Of a stretch of 64,000 nucleotides of DNA, positions 1 to 16,610 are shown piece after piece. Below the pieces are notes generated by a model. It was not told where the DNA came from. It saw only the letters and a list, made by a program, of their open reading frames with translations, and made no database searches. The DNA comes from Piscicola geometra (taxonomy: Eukaryota > Annelida > Clitellata > Hirudinida > Piscicolidae). The stretch covers positions 4,392,976-4,456,975 of the forward strand of contig OX030966.1 in NCBI GenBank assembly GCA_943735955.1, given 5' to 3'. How positions within the stretch are numbered: position 1 is the first letter of the stretch; every line of letters begins with the position of its first letter. A program made the position numbers and the translations under genes.

Positions 1-3000
1 TCGCATACGCTACAACTTGTGGAATGTGTGAAATAGGCAGAGAGGGAAAATCAGATTATTTATACTTTTAGAACGTAATTCTGACTGGATTGACCGTATA
101 AATAAATGAAAAATCACCGCTTTAGAAAATTTCAAAAAAGAGAAGAGGAGTGGTTTTAATAGATTGGATTGGTTTCGGAATCAATAGTTCAGGAATCAAA
201 AACGTTTGGAGTTGAGAAAAAGTCTTAATGATTTAGCCAGAAGCCACCTTGAAGGATCATTAATCTTGGAATTAATACTTCAAAAGCCATGATGATGATG
301 ATGACGGAATAATGATTAAATAATAATGATGATAATTTAAAAATAGGGATAATACATAAATGATAAGAAAGCATAAACAGGAGTGATAAAAAAGGGACGT
401 GGCAGTGTGGAGTGAGTGCCAAGTGTGATAAGAGCTAAGAAGATGTAAGGCTAGTAACTTTCGAGTGGTGTGAACCTAACCTCTCGTTGTAAACCTTAGA
501 TTTGTAGATATTTTCAATAATAAAAACTATAATTGAACTGGATAATATAAATAATACTAATTAATGATAATTATAATTATTAATAAATTCAATAAAGATT
601 TAAAATATTTCTTGCTGTACCAAATAATAACGGTCAGATCGAATGTAAGTTGTCGTCACGTACATTCGGTTAAAATAGAAGTAACATTAACTTAGTTTTT
701 CATTTTGAAATTCTTTTCCATTTAATAAAACTATTTTCCATTTAATAATACTCGCTTCTATTGTGTAAATGTTTAAAGTTTTTAAGCGCTTTTTCTGAAG
801 TGAAAATTGTGCTTAAAGTCAATATTTGTTTAAGTTTTGAATGTTATTTAATACACAGTATTCTATTTTCAATTATCATTCCAACGAGAAAAAAAATAGA
901 ATAAAAAAAGTAATTAATCATTTAAAAACGATTTTGAAAAAAGTAATAGCGTACAATGTATGTTACATACATTAACCAATAAAAACAAATAATTTAATTA
1001 AATTTAAAAAAAGTAATTCTATTCATATTTGGCCGAATAGTAAACTCATGTATTTGTACAGCTCTGAGAATAAATATTATGAATAGTTAAATGTAATCAT
1101 CTGAATTATTATATAAACCACATTGAAATAGAACATGTATCTTAAAGAGTAGAATTAGTTACTTTTTGGCGGTAGGATGAAAAGCAATGTAATTTTTTCA
1201 AGACGTTTACAAAAGGTAGATCGATTGGTTGAGGAAGGCTAAGATGGGTGGTTAGATGGATAAGAAAATGATTTTCGATGGATGAATGAACGGTAGATGG
1301 ATGGATTTGTAGGCCGATAAATGCATCAATAAAAACTGAGTTTATAAAAAAATGGTAATTGCAGATAAACGACGAATCAATCAAAAGTTAAATGGATCGA
1401 CGAGTAATTGCCGTGATAAATGAGTCTATTAAAAATCGAAAATTGTTGGAATACAGCGATGAATGAATCAACGAGAAAATTGAAGGAACTGATAGATAGA
1501 TAAAAAAGAAAAACTAAGGAACTACTACTTCTGCTGAGTTTATCAATCTAAGATGGATCCATGGGAGTTGTAAAGGATGCAGGCAGACGTAATTCAATCT
1601 AATGGCTGCCTCGTTACACGCATAATAAGATGCTGAAGTTGCATCTAGAAGTTTGAGCCGTCGATAAGAGTGTTATTTATTCAGCGCAGATTAATCTTTA
1701 AATATTCATCTAAATTTACATCTAAATATTTCATTCCTTGCTTTTTACCTTCATTTTTTATCGCATCTTGGTCTTGATAAAAGCCTATATGGAAAGGCAA
1801 AAATAAAAATTATAATTAAATTAATCAACCCAAAAAAATTAATCAGTCAAAAACAATTTTCACAAAAAATTATAATAACATAAATAAAAACCAATTAAAA
1901 ATAAATTTGAAAAAAAACATACAATGTATGTTACAAAGATTAAGCAATTAAAACAACTAATAAATTAAATTTTAAAAAAGTATCAAAAATGATCCTTTTC
2001 GAAATAGCAAGCCTCCGCAGCAACATGTAGACCACCCAGATAGGCCTCTAATTAATTTCATCCGATCGCCATCATGACTTTCTTCTTATCGAGTCGCAAC
2101 GGCCTACAAATATATTCTTCACTAATGCCCTGTCGATATCTCGGTTAATGGTCTTAAAGGTTATTTATGAAGTATTTAAATAATAGAAACATTTGGAGCA
2201 ACAGGGAAAAATAACAGCTGGAGAAAATATCTGTTGGAAAAAATGTTATAAAAGTATTCAACATATTTTATTGACCACTTTTGTGGCGCAAAACGCCACT
2301 TTTCCATGGACTAAAAACTTCGTTTTTTTATTTTCTTTTTTTCCTCTTTCAAATAAGGTCTTTGAGCCTCCGCATACAACGCATTGCCCAATTCTCGTTT
2401 CAAGAAGATAAACTCCTCTTCTTGGACTTCTCGGTTTCACTTCTTCTCTTATCTCATGCAGATCAATTTCCCCTGTGAATCCACTCAAATCCCTCACCGA
2501 AGTTATAATCGCACCGCTCCTTTACTCTCTGAAACCCAAAGTGTTTTCCTCCACTGATACCTTTAAGGTAACGAACCACACCCAACAGTTTAATGTGTTT
2601 GTAACCAATACGTGTGTAACCAATATGTGTGTAACCAATACGTGTGTAACCAATACCACCAAACTCGTGCATTCCTCACTGATTTGCTCCAGCATAAACG
2701 TCATCGTATTCCTCCTAGATCTCTATTAGACGCCACCATTTCAGCACCCGTCGATCGACAGGTAACGAGGAGTACTTTATCCTCCATAAGCACTCGACAA
2801 TTTAGTGAAAGTTTGCTGATTACTTTTCTGGTCGATTTTTTCACTCACGTGTTGTTGTTGTTTTCTTGTTCCTGCTTCCGCATCACTTAACAGCTTCCGG
2901 AAAAGCTTGGAAGCTTTTAAGAGGGGTATATAACTTTCAAAGCTGGGTTGAATTGATATTTTGAGATTCTGTGGTGATGGTGATGGTGTTATGGAAGATG

Positions 3001-4469
3001 ATGATGGTGATGATGATGGTGATGATGATGATGGTGATGATGATGATGAAGATGATGGTGATGATGAAGATAGTGATGATGATGGTGATGAAAATAGTCA
3101 TGATATGGATGATGGTGATAACATCGATTAAGATGAGAAATACGATGCGGATGAGAGATGGTTTTTTATTAACTATTATTTTTTACTATTTTTAAAGCTT
3201 ACATTTCTTTCTCCGGCATATCTCAGTGCTATTAGAACGTCAACGTAGGCTCTTACATGAGTAGACACTCAGGCTGACGAATGGCGTCTTTACCAATACG
3301 TTACCAGAGCTCTTTGCCTGTTTTAATTATTGGTAATTTGATTTTAATAGATTTCTAAAGAATTATATTTATAATGCAATTTTGATACCTTTTGCTAAAA
3401 TTTTTCTGATACAATGTTGAACGAATTTTAAAAATTCAGTTTTTATGGCAGTGATCTCATTGTACAGATCTCAGACAGTTTTAAAATTTCATTAAAAAAT
3501 AATTTCTCTTTTTGAAAAGTCGGGAAGAAATAATTAGCAAAATGTTTTTTTGGGATTTGATGCAATTAGTTTTTGAGAATTAAGATCAATGACATCAAAG
3601 TAAAGTCGTTTTCAAAACAGCTTCATTTTTGGTTTTAAGTAGTTTTGTTGGTTTTTTTTTGCTTCATATTTTATTGAAAATATTTTCATTTAAAAAATAA
3701 ATTTTAAAATGGCAAAAATAAATTGAGAAACTAAAACATTAATAAAATCCTACACACTTAGATAAAAATGAGGTTAAAAATACATAAAAAAAACAAATGT
3801 TAAAAACAAAAACTTGTAGTCAACAGCACCATTGGAAAAAAGACAACTTTCAATAAAATTCAATAACCATTGCTAACCACAACAACAACAACAACCACAA
3901 AAACTACAACAGCAGCAACAAAACAAAGTGGGGGTTGTCTCAGCGTAGCACTGTGTGGGATGCATCAATGGCAACGAGAGTCGAGACCTTTTGTTCTTTT
4001 CCACGCTCTCCACCATCTACAATGTTTATTTTTTGAATTGCAAACTGAAGACGAAAATATGAATGGAATAGGAAACATAAATCAAATTAAAATACTTAAA
4101 GTTTAAAGAAACTGACTTTTCACCGTTAAAAAATAAGCAAATTGTTCAAAAGCTTTAAATATTATTTTTTGCTTGAAACCATGTTTGTTCCTCAAGCACA
4201 TAAAATAATGGCGGCTTTTATAAATTGCGTAAAGAAAAATTTTGATGAGGAAGAATTTGGCAGGATGTTTAAGATGACTTTGATTTGAAAGGACGTTTAT
4301 TTCCAAAAATGTGATTTGATTTGAAAAACAATTCATTTTCAAAAACATATTTTAGTTTACCTCCACGAGGGCCCAAACACCGATTCGACTTAATAACAAC
4401 CCAACGATCCGCAAATAGCACAGTTGCCCAATGCTGCCTCGAATGGACCCACGATTAGTCCAATAATGC
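1..4469. other. AT-rich intergenic DNA
   Basis: No gene is recognisable here. The sequence is strongly AT-rich with short chance ORFs. About 70 bp around 950-1015 recur diverged in the same orientation at 1918-1985, sharing the core tacaatgtatgttaca followed by an A-rich run. A higher-GC patch at 2340-2570 contains a run of 15-bp repeats (2585-2659, gtgtgtaaccaatac type) and could hide an exon, but I find no protein similarity in any frame. 2970-3130 is an impure GAT/GGT trinucleotide array. Confidence 0.6.
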
Positions 4470-4648
4470 CTATTTATAATGCGCCAAGGCACGCAACTGA
4501 GGCGCCACTCACACGACATAAGTCGTGAAACACCGCATCACATACACTAGGTATATGATAGCTCACGGTTGGCAGAACAGGGATTCGAACTTGCGACCTT
4601 TAAGTTGCAGGTCCAACGACTTTACTATCTAAGCCAACCCGCTCGCCA
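4470..4648 (-). mobile_element. tRNA-derived SINE, family 1, short subtype (copy A)
   Basis: Read on the minus strand, the element begins with a tRNA-like head: a box A-like ttggcttagat near 4640 and a box B-like gttcgaatccc near 4572-4582. A family-specific body follows, containing the near-palindrome tatcatatacctagtgtatg. Its body matches the copies at 22973, 46108, 48231 and 60858 in this window. Because the tRNA-like part continues directly into the shared body, this is a SINE and not a tRNA gene. It lacks the longer 3' tail found in copies B-D. Confidence 0.8.
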
Positions 4649-4739
4649 ATAGTCTACAGAGCCGAGGCACTCAAACAGAGCGTGCATGCCAAACATAAAA
4701 CTACAAGCTACCATCTTGAAGACACAGGCATAAAAAAAC

Positions 4740-4882
4740 TTATTATGATGAGGATGATGGTGATGGCGATGATGGTGATGATGTTGGTGATTGTGATGAT
4801 GATGATAATGATGATGGTGGTGATGATAGTGGTTTTGATGATGATGATAATAATAATGATGATGATGATGATGATGCCTTTC
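4740..4882. repeat. Impure GAT trinucleotide array
   Basis: Runs of gatgatg interrupted by gtgatg and ataatg units. Reading frames through it encode only M/V/I strings and are not coding. Confidence 0.8.
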
Positions 4883-7401
4883 GCTGATATCTACTGCACA
4901 AACAAATGATGGTTCTGCATTTCTTTATGGTTCGATTATAGCTCTACAGTTCTGGCGTATCGATCTACTATCCGAAAAAAGAAAAAAAAGGAAAACTAAA
5001 AAAATATTAACAAAAATAATTTTTTCAGTTTTATGAAACATTGTTATGAAATATTTTGAAAAACTCGATTTAACGACCAAACAAGACTTATTGTATGAAT
5101 TTTTCATTTTCTTTTGCCGTTCCCGATGCAAGCGTAGATATCAAGTTGATTTATCAGAAAACGGATTCTATCATATGTTTTTTATGACATTTCATCTATT
5201 TTTTTTATGAATATTACTTTTTTTCCTACTTTATTGTTTCATATGCTTTCATTACCTGCTCCCATAAAGCGTGGCTCTCCTTTAAACTACTTACGATCCA
5301 CTTTTCCCTTTGAGGAATCCATCAACCCTCCTTACCTGACTCTTTTGACCGAAATATTAACACTTTAATAATCATTTTATGATTAATCTTTTCACAACCA
5401 TTCAAATATCCTCCCAATATTTCTTCTCCCACCATTTTAACAGCCTTTACAACATCCAACCATTCTAACAACCTTTACAACATCCCACCATTCTAACTAA
5501 TTTTGATACATTCCACCATTCTAACTAATTTTGATACATTCCACCATTCTACCCACTTATGCATTCATTCTTGCATGAATAAACCCGTCTCGTAAACAAC
5601 AAAATTCATTCAGTCCCACATAATAAACAACAAAAATATTTCCTCTAGTACAATCGTTGAAAAAATGTTGTTTGACTTTAAGCGATTGATTGTTTTCACT
5701 AAGAAAAACACTAAGCAAAAAATTAATTTTACAATTTTTCGAATATAATTAGAAAAAAAAACTTGAAAAAGGTTGTTAAAACATTTCATCTTTTCATAGA
5801 ATACTTCTTGAGTGCTGCGTGGAATGAGGTTGTATGCTCACACACTGTTAATTAGAAACAATTTATCAAATTGAGAAGTTTAGCAACTAGTCCTGCAAAC
5901 CAAAAAGGTTGTTTGTTTTTGGATAAGAAATTCCTCTTTGATGTTTCGTGGAGGAAAAGGTGTAAGTTGATGGCTTGATGAGGGACAGAAAAGAAAGATC
6001 TAAAAAAGGAAAAAAAATTTCAACATTTTAAGTTGATTGATGACTTAATTCCTATTTTAAAACTTAACTCAATAAATCTTAATGATTCAGTTTTCACTCG
6101 TGACTTTTAAGTCAATAAATCAGTCGCTATTGTTCGCAAAAACTTCATTTATAAACACCTGTCCAAACCTCCAAGTTAAAAAATATAAAACAACAAAACT
6201 ATTTAAAATTGCAAAAATCATTTGTTTTCCAGGCCTAAACACATGTCATAAAGTACCATATATAATGCGCAACCAGTTTTTGCATTCCCATTAATTAATT
6301 CCTAAAATCTATCTGAGATGCAATTCAGTTTTCAGTAACTATTGTAATGAGAAAAATCATTTTAGTAGTTTTGACCCAAAAGAATTTGGACTACAAACTT
6401 TTCAAAGCATTAATTACAAGTTGTTGTAACTTGAAACTGGTTGCCTCATGAAAAGATCAAAAGCCAGAGCGAGGAAATAAAGTATCTTCTGGTCTTTCTA
6501 ATCTTTTTCAAGTAATTAGCGATGAAAAAAAACGGCAGTGATATGTTCGTATGTGTGGGAAGTGATGAGTGTTCGTGGTAGATAATGTTTTTAAGAATCT
6601 TTTAAATATTTTTTGAAAAACATAAAACTTCAAAACATTGCAAAAAACTTCAAAGCATGTTAAAATTCTTTAAAATGGAAAATAATTATAATTTGTTTTG
6701 TTTTTATAAGATTAAAATCTTTCATATTTTTCTTTTGTTTTGCCGGAAAACTAAAGTGGATAAAACGATCCATTAGGATCTTTATTGAAGCGTTTCATAT
6801 CTTAAAAAAATTCATTAAAAAGTTTAAAAGATTTTTACAGTTTTTTAAATCGTTAAAATATTTTATTTAAATAGTTGGGAGAAAAATAATAGTTATAAAC
6901 TTATAGAAGACACTTGTTTTGAACGGTTTAAACATCATAATGAATTATTCTTTCATATAGCATTTTCAATTTTGAGAAAAACTTATCTTCATCAAAAAAT
7001 CTAATTAAAATTAACTTCAAACTGATTAAATGAATTTTTTTAATAATTATTTTTTAGTTTAAAGTGAAAAATATCACCAAGACAGAAACAAACTTTTTTC
7101 CCGTTTGTTGCAGTTTTCTAGAAAATGTTTCGAAGCCATTGTAAAATCGAGGTTAAACTTCTTTTTGTCTAAAAGCTTCCAAGACAATCTCCACCCATTA
7201 ACCAATCAGCCACATATCCGATTTTCAATCCCATCCACCAACCAATCCACCAGACCATCAATTAGCCCATCCTTTATTCACGAATCACTCCACCAACCTA
7301 ACGGGGTTTTGTAATTTTTACACCTAGCCTCACAGCCACCAACTCAAAAAGTATCTCTGCTCCTTCTCTTCCAACTACTTTTATTAGTAGTCTATTAATC
7401 G
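4883..7401. other. AT-rich intergenic DNA
   Basis: No gene is seen. A short imperfect tandem repeat (ccaccattctaacta type) lies at 5455-5560. The remainder is AT-rich with A and T homopolymer runs and only short chance ORFs. Confidence 0.6.
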
Positions 7402-7567
7402 AGTCAAGCCGAGTCGGTAACGACTCTCGGCTTGACCAATAATGAAAGGTCTTAGGTTCAAGTGCAACCAATGCCCTAGTAACCCAAAGGCGCAAATGAA
7501 AATATGCAGCCTACGTGGCCTGGAAGCCCGTTCGGGTTATACGCCACTATAATAATGCTCGTTATTA
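7402..7567 (+). mobile_element. SINE, family 2 (copy 1), ending in an ATT tail
   Basis: The segment is about 90% identical by eye to 35535-35697. It contains an internal promoter-like stretch (gagtcggtaacgactct, then a box B-like ggttcaagtgc) and ends with cgggttatacgccactat followed by an ATT repeat (7557-7600). The 5' part can fold: gtcaagccgag and ctcggcttgac are perfect inverted copies. It lies about 120 bp upstream of the first exon of the GPCR gene. Confidence 0.75.
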
Positions 7568-7688
7568 TTATTATTATTTTATTATTATTATTATTATTAA
7601 TCCACAAATTCTCTCCATTTCCATTAATATCCCACCCATCCCCCTCTCCATCAAGACAGCCAGAACGCTGGTCTACATTGCAAAGAAG

Positions 7689-12785
<5,097 letters not shown>

Positions 12786-13854
12786 ATAGATGAAAAATAA
12801 ATAATTATATTAACAAGTGTTAAACATAATATTTAGAGAAATTACTTTCTATTTTAATAATAAAAGTGATTGGAAGAACGAAGGAGGGTAAACAGGAAGG
12901 ACAAGATGAAAGTTTGCCTACAAACACCTTGAGTTTGCATGAGACGCGTTGTCGCCGTTCAAGAAGCAAAAAAACAAAACAAAATGTGAGATTCTATGGT
13001 GCCAAAAAAATATGTTTTTTTGCTAATCTGAACAATGACTGGAAAAGACTTGAAAGTTGTTTTTCGTGTGGTTTTTTTAAAATCGAAAAGGGACCGGAAG
13101 AGACGTGATTAGAAAAAGGTTGGAAAATGGGTGAAGAGGGAAAGTGATGAAAGGTGGTGGAAGGATTAACAGGGTGGTGAAGGCTGGAATGAAGATGGAT
13201 TGGAAGCACTGAAATTTTGCATCTTTAAAAGGTTTTTATCTGAAAGTATTGGTTGTGATGGATAATTAGTGGATACTGCAAATAAGAATGATTGAGTGTT
13301 TGCTCTCAGATTTCGAGAGAAGCCTACCAAAAGATCAGACTAGAAGAGAGTGAAAATAATGTATACAATTCCAAAATCGACCACATCTGCCTTGACAACA
13401 CCAGTACAGCAACAAGCAAACCAGCATAAAATGAAATTTAGACGCATGAAATCATCAATTCAATCAATAAAAACCCTCACGCGATAGTTAGTGAAGATGC
13501 TATTTAGAAAAAGCAAAAAAAACTTTTTTTATTCAATTTTTCGCAAGATTTTAATTTTTATTTTCTTATTTTAAAAATGATTTTTTTAATTATTGAAACG
13601 GGAAGCTTATTGCAAGTAAAGTACTGAAGAGTCGGGAAAGAAATCTTGAACTTTTTGAGGCCCGTTGTTCACCACCGCGTTCCAAAACCCTTTCTCAACC
13701 ACCATCATTCGATTTACTGGTGCTTTCCAACTCTCTAACACTAATACGTCTCTCTCGTTTGTATTGTATACAAGAAAAGAAGGAAGTACGTTTGATTGGC
13801 TTTTGCATTAGCCACGTGACGTAACTTTGTTTTATTTGTGGGTTTTACATCCTT
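12786..13854. other. 3' flank of the GPCR gene and intergenic DNA
   Basis: Two AATAAA motifs lie just after the GPCR stop. Beyond them I see no gene: short chance ORFs only, and A/T-rich sequence to about 13850. Confidence 0.55.
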
Positions 13855-14092
13855 ATGGATGATTTTTCATCATCACCGTCATCAACAGCATCTTTACTAA
13901 AACCATCAACAAAACGTATCACTTTCAATATCATTCATCATCACCACTTTCACTATCCTCAACTTCATCATCACCACCTTCATCATCACTTTCATCATCT
14001 TCACCTTCATCACAACCAGTTTCATCATCCTCACCTTCATCATCCTCACCTACATCATCTTCACCTTCATCATCACCACCACCATTATATTC
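13855..14092. repeat. Impure CAT/CAC/TTC trinucleotide array
   Basis: Repeats of catcatcac, cttcatcat and related units. Frames give H/S/L- or D/E-rich strings with no domain. Confidence 0.8.
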
Positions 14093-14279
14093 CTTTGAAT
14101 ACATCTTTATCGTGTATGTGTGATCCAGTGTACAAAACCCGGTGTACCCCTTCTCCATCATCTCGATTCTTTCCGTTTCCATCTTCCACCATTTTTATTT
14201 TTGCATGAAAAACACTTTTATATCCCATACACCCCCCTCCCTCCGCATCATTCTATATGATTTATTTTTATATACATTT

Positions 14280-15246
14280 CATATCTGGGCACTAAATCGT
14301 TAATCCGCTGAAACGTTATTAAACGAAGCTAGTATTTTTGTTTAAGATTTAACTTTTAAGTTAACTTAAAAATTAATTTACTTCCGTTACATCATACTCA
14401 CGGTAATCTGTCCAGCAACCTTTGGGGAGGCCTTAACAAAAGGTTTAAGACCGGCATGTCGGATGAGGAATGTTAGCCTTCCTCCCAAAGTTTCGCTTCT
14501 ACTGGTTAGATGAAGATGACAACACCAAGGCTGCTGAAGTTGAGAAAAATAATGGAAGGCCGAGAAGGCCACGAGAGGACAAGTGAAAAAGATGAAGGAG
14601 TGAGCAGCAAGAGCGGAGGTGGAAGCAGCAAGTGACATAAACTTCTTTAGTGATGTGACACAGCCAAAGGAAAGCAGAAGAAGCCACAGGTCAAACCAAA
14701 ACTTGGTCAAGGCTTGGCGGGAAACCGATCCAAGAACTCTTTGACAGATGCTGCTTTTTTGGCTAAAAGTTCTTGGTGGACTTGTTCACCAAGTTCAACA
14801 CATCTCTCAAGTGCTGCAGTAGAACCTTTATTTTCAGTTGGCAAAGACATCTTACCTGCCAAGAGATCATTTCGGTCAGATGAAACTTCAAGCTGCTACT
14901 TTTTATTAAGAAAACATGCATTCTTTGGACAAAGTGGAGGAAGATTAAGAAAATATATTTAATTAGGTATACATTGTGTTTTTAATTTTTACAATTTTTC
15001 TAGTCATTTGAAATTTGAACAAATATTTTTTGTTTTGATAATACTGAAGATAATACTATAATAGTATTAGTGTTTTTAACTTAATCCTATTTGTAACCTT
15101 TTTTTCCATAAATATTTTTGTTTAAATAATCAAAATTAATGTTTTCACGCTTAACGATAACTTCCGCTAAATTATATTAAAAATTAACTGGTTAGCGAAT
15201 TAACAGTTAGCGAAGTTAACTTGTTAATTAAGTGTGCCCACCTGTG
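14280..15246 (+). mobile_element. Decayed hAT-like element with transposase remnant
   Basis: The ends look like diverged terminal inverted repeats: catatctgggcac at the left and, read inward, cacaggtgggcac at the right. Both are followed by gttaac/gaagtt-type subterminal sequence. A clean 8-bp target duplication is not evident. Inside, the plus strand retains pieces of the transposase C-terminus in different frames with stops between: PKFRFYWLDEDDN near 14490, NFFSDVTQPKE near 14640, then LTDAAFLAK and a dimerisation-region block (EPLFSVGKDIL...RSFRSDE) up to 14962. The same blocks occur in the same order in the intact gene at 27273-31427, so this is a distant relative, now a pseudogene. Confidence 0.68.
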
Positions 15247-15307
15247 ATAATTTCGTATAATTTAATTGAATTTTATAAACTAGTGTTTTAATAGTATATG
15301 TAAATAT

Positions 15308-16610
15308 GAATGTATTCTATTGTATTTATAATATTGTATTTATAATATTGTATTTATAATATTGTATTTATAATATTGTATTTATAATATTGTATTTATA
15401 ATATTGTATTTATAATATTGTATTTATAATATTGTATTTATAATATTGTATTTATAATATTGTATTTATAATATTGTATTTATAATATTGTATTTATAAT
15501 ATTGTATTTATAATATTGTATTTATAATATTGTATTTATAATATTGTATTTATAATATTGTATTTATAATATTGTATTTATAATATTGTATTTATAATAT
15601 TGTATTTATAATATTGTATTTATAATATTGTATTTATAATATTGTATTTATAATATTGTATTTATAATATTGTATTTATAATATTGTATTTATAATATTG
15701 TATTTATAATATTGTATTTATAATATTGTATATATAATATTGTATTTATAATATTGTATTTATAATATTGTATTTATAATATTGTATTTATAATATTGTA
15801 TTTATAATATTGTATTTATAATATTGTATTTATAATATTGTATTTATAATATTGTATTTATAATATTGTATTTATAATATTGTATTTATAATATTGTATT
15901 TATAATATTGTATTTATAATATTGTATTTATAATATTTTATTTATAATATTGTATTTATAACATTGTATTTATAATATTGTATTTATAATATTGTATTTA
16001 TAATATTGTATTTATAATATTGTATTTATAATATTGTATATATAATATTGTATTTATAATATTGTATTTATAATATTGTATTTATAATATTGTATTTATA
16101 ATATTGTATATATAATATTGTATTTATAATATTGTATTTATAATATTGTATTTATAATATTGTATTTATAATATTGTATTTATAATATTGTATTTATAAT
16201 ATTGTATTTATAATATTGTATTTATAATATTGTATTTATAATATTGTATTTATAATATTGTATTTATAACATTGTATTTATAATATTGTATTTATAATAT
16301 TGTATTTATAATATTGTATTTATAATATTGTATTTATAATATTGTATTTATAATATTGTATTTATAATATTGTATTTATAATATTGTATTTATAATATTG
16401 TATTTATAATATTGTATTTCTAATATTGTATTTATAATATTGTATTTATAATATTGTATTTATAATATTGTATTTATAATATTGAATTTATAATATTGTA
16501 TTTATAATATTGTATTTATGAAAACATTGTATTGTATTTATAATATTGTATTTATGAAAACATTGTATTGTATTTATAATATTGTATTTATGAAAACATT
16601 GTATTGTGTT
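15308..16610. repeat. 14-bp satellite, tatttataatattg, roughly 85-90 copies
   Basis: The array is almost perfectly homogeneous for about 1.2 kb with rare single-base variants (tatatataatattg, an internal cattg, one ttctaat). The last part (16500-16610) changes to a longer compound unit containing tatttatgaaaacattg. It starts about 60 bp after the right end of the decayed hAT element. Confidence 0.97.

Noticed and set aside
4560..4640. Possible tRNA genes (also 22973-23045, 46310-46372, 48410-48478, 60965-61037)
   Set aside because: Box A and B motifs are present, but each copy continues into the same non-tRNA body and tail and the acceptor stems do not pair well. They are SINE heads.
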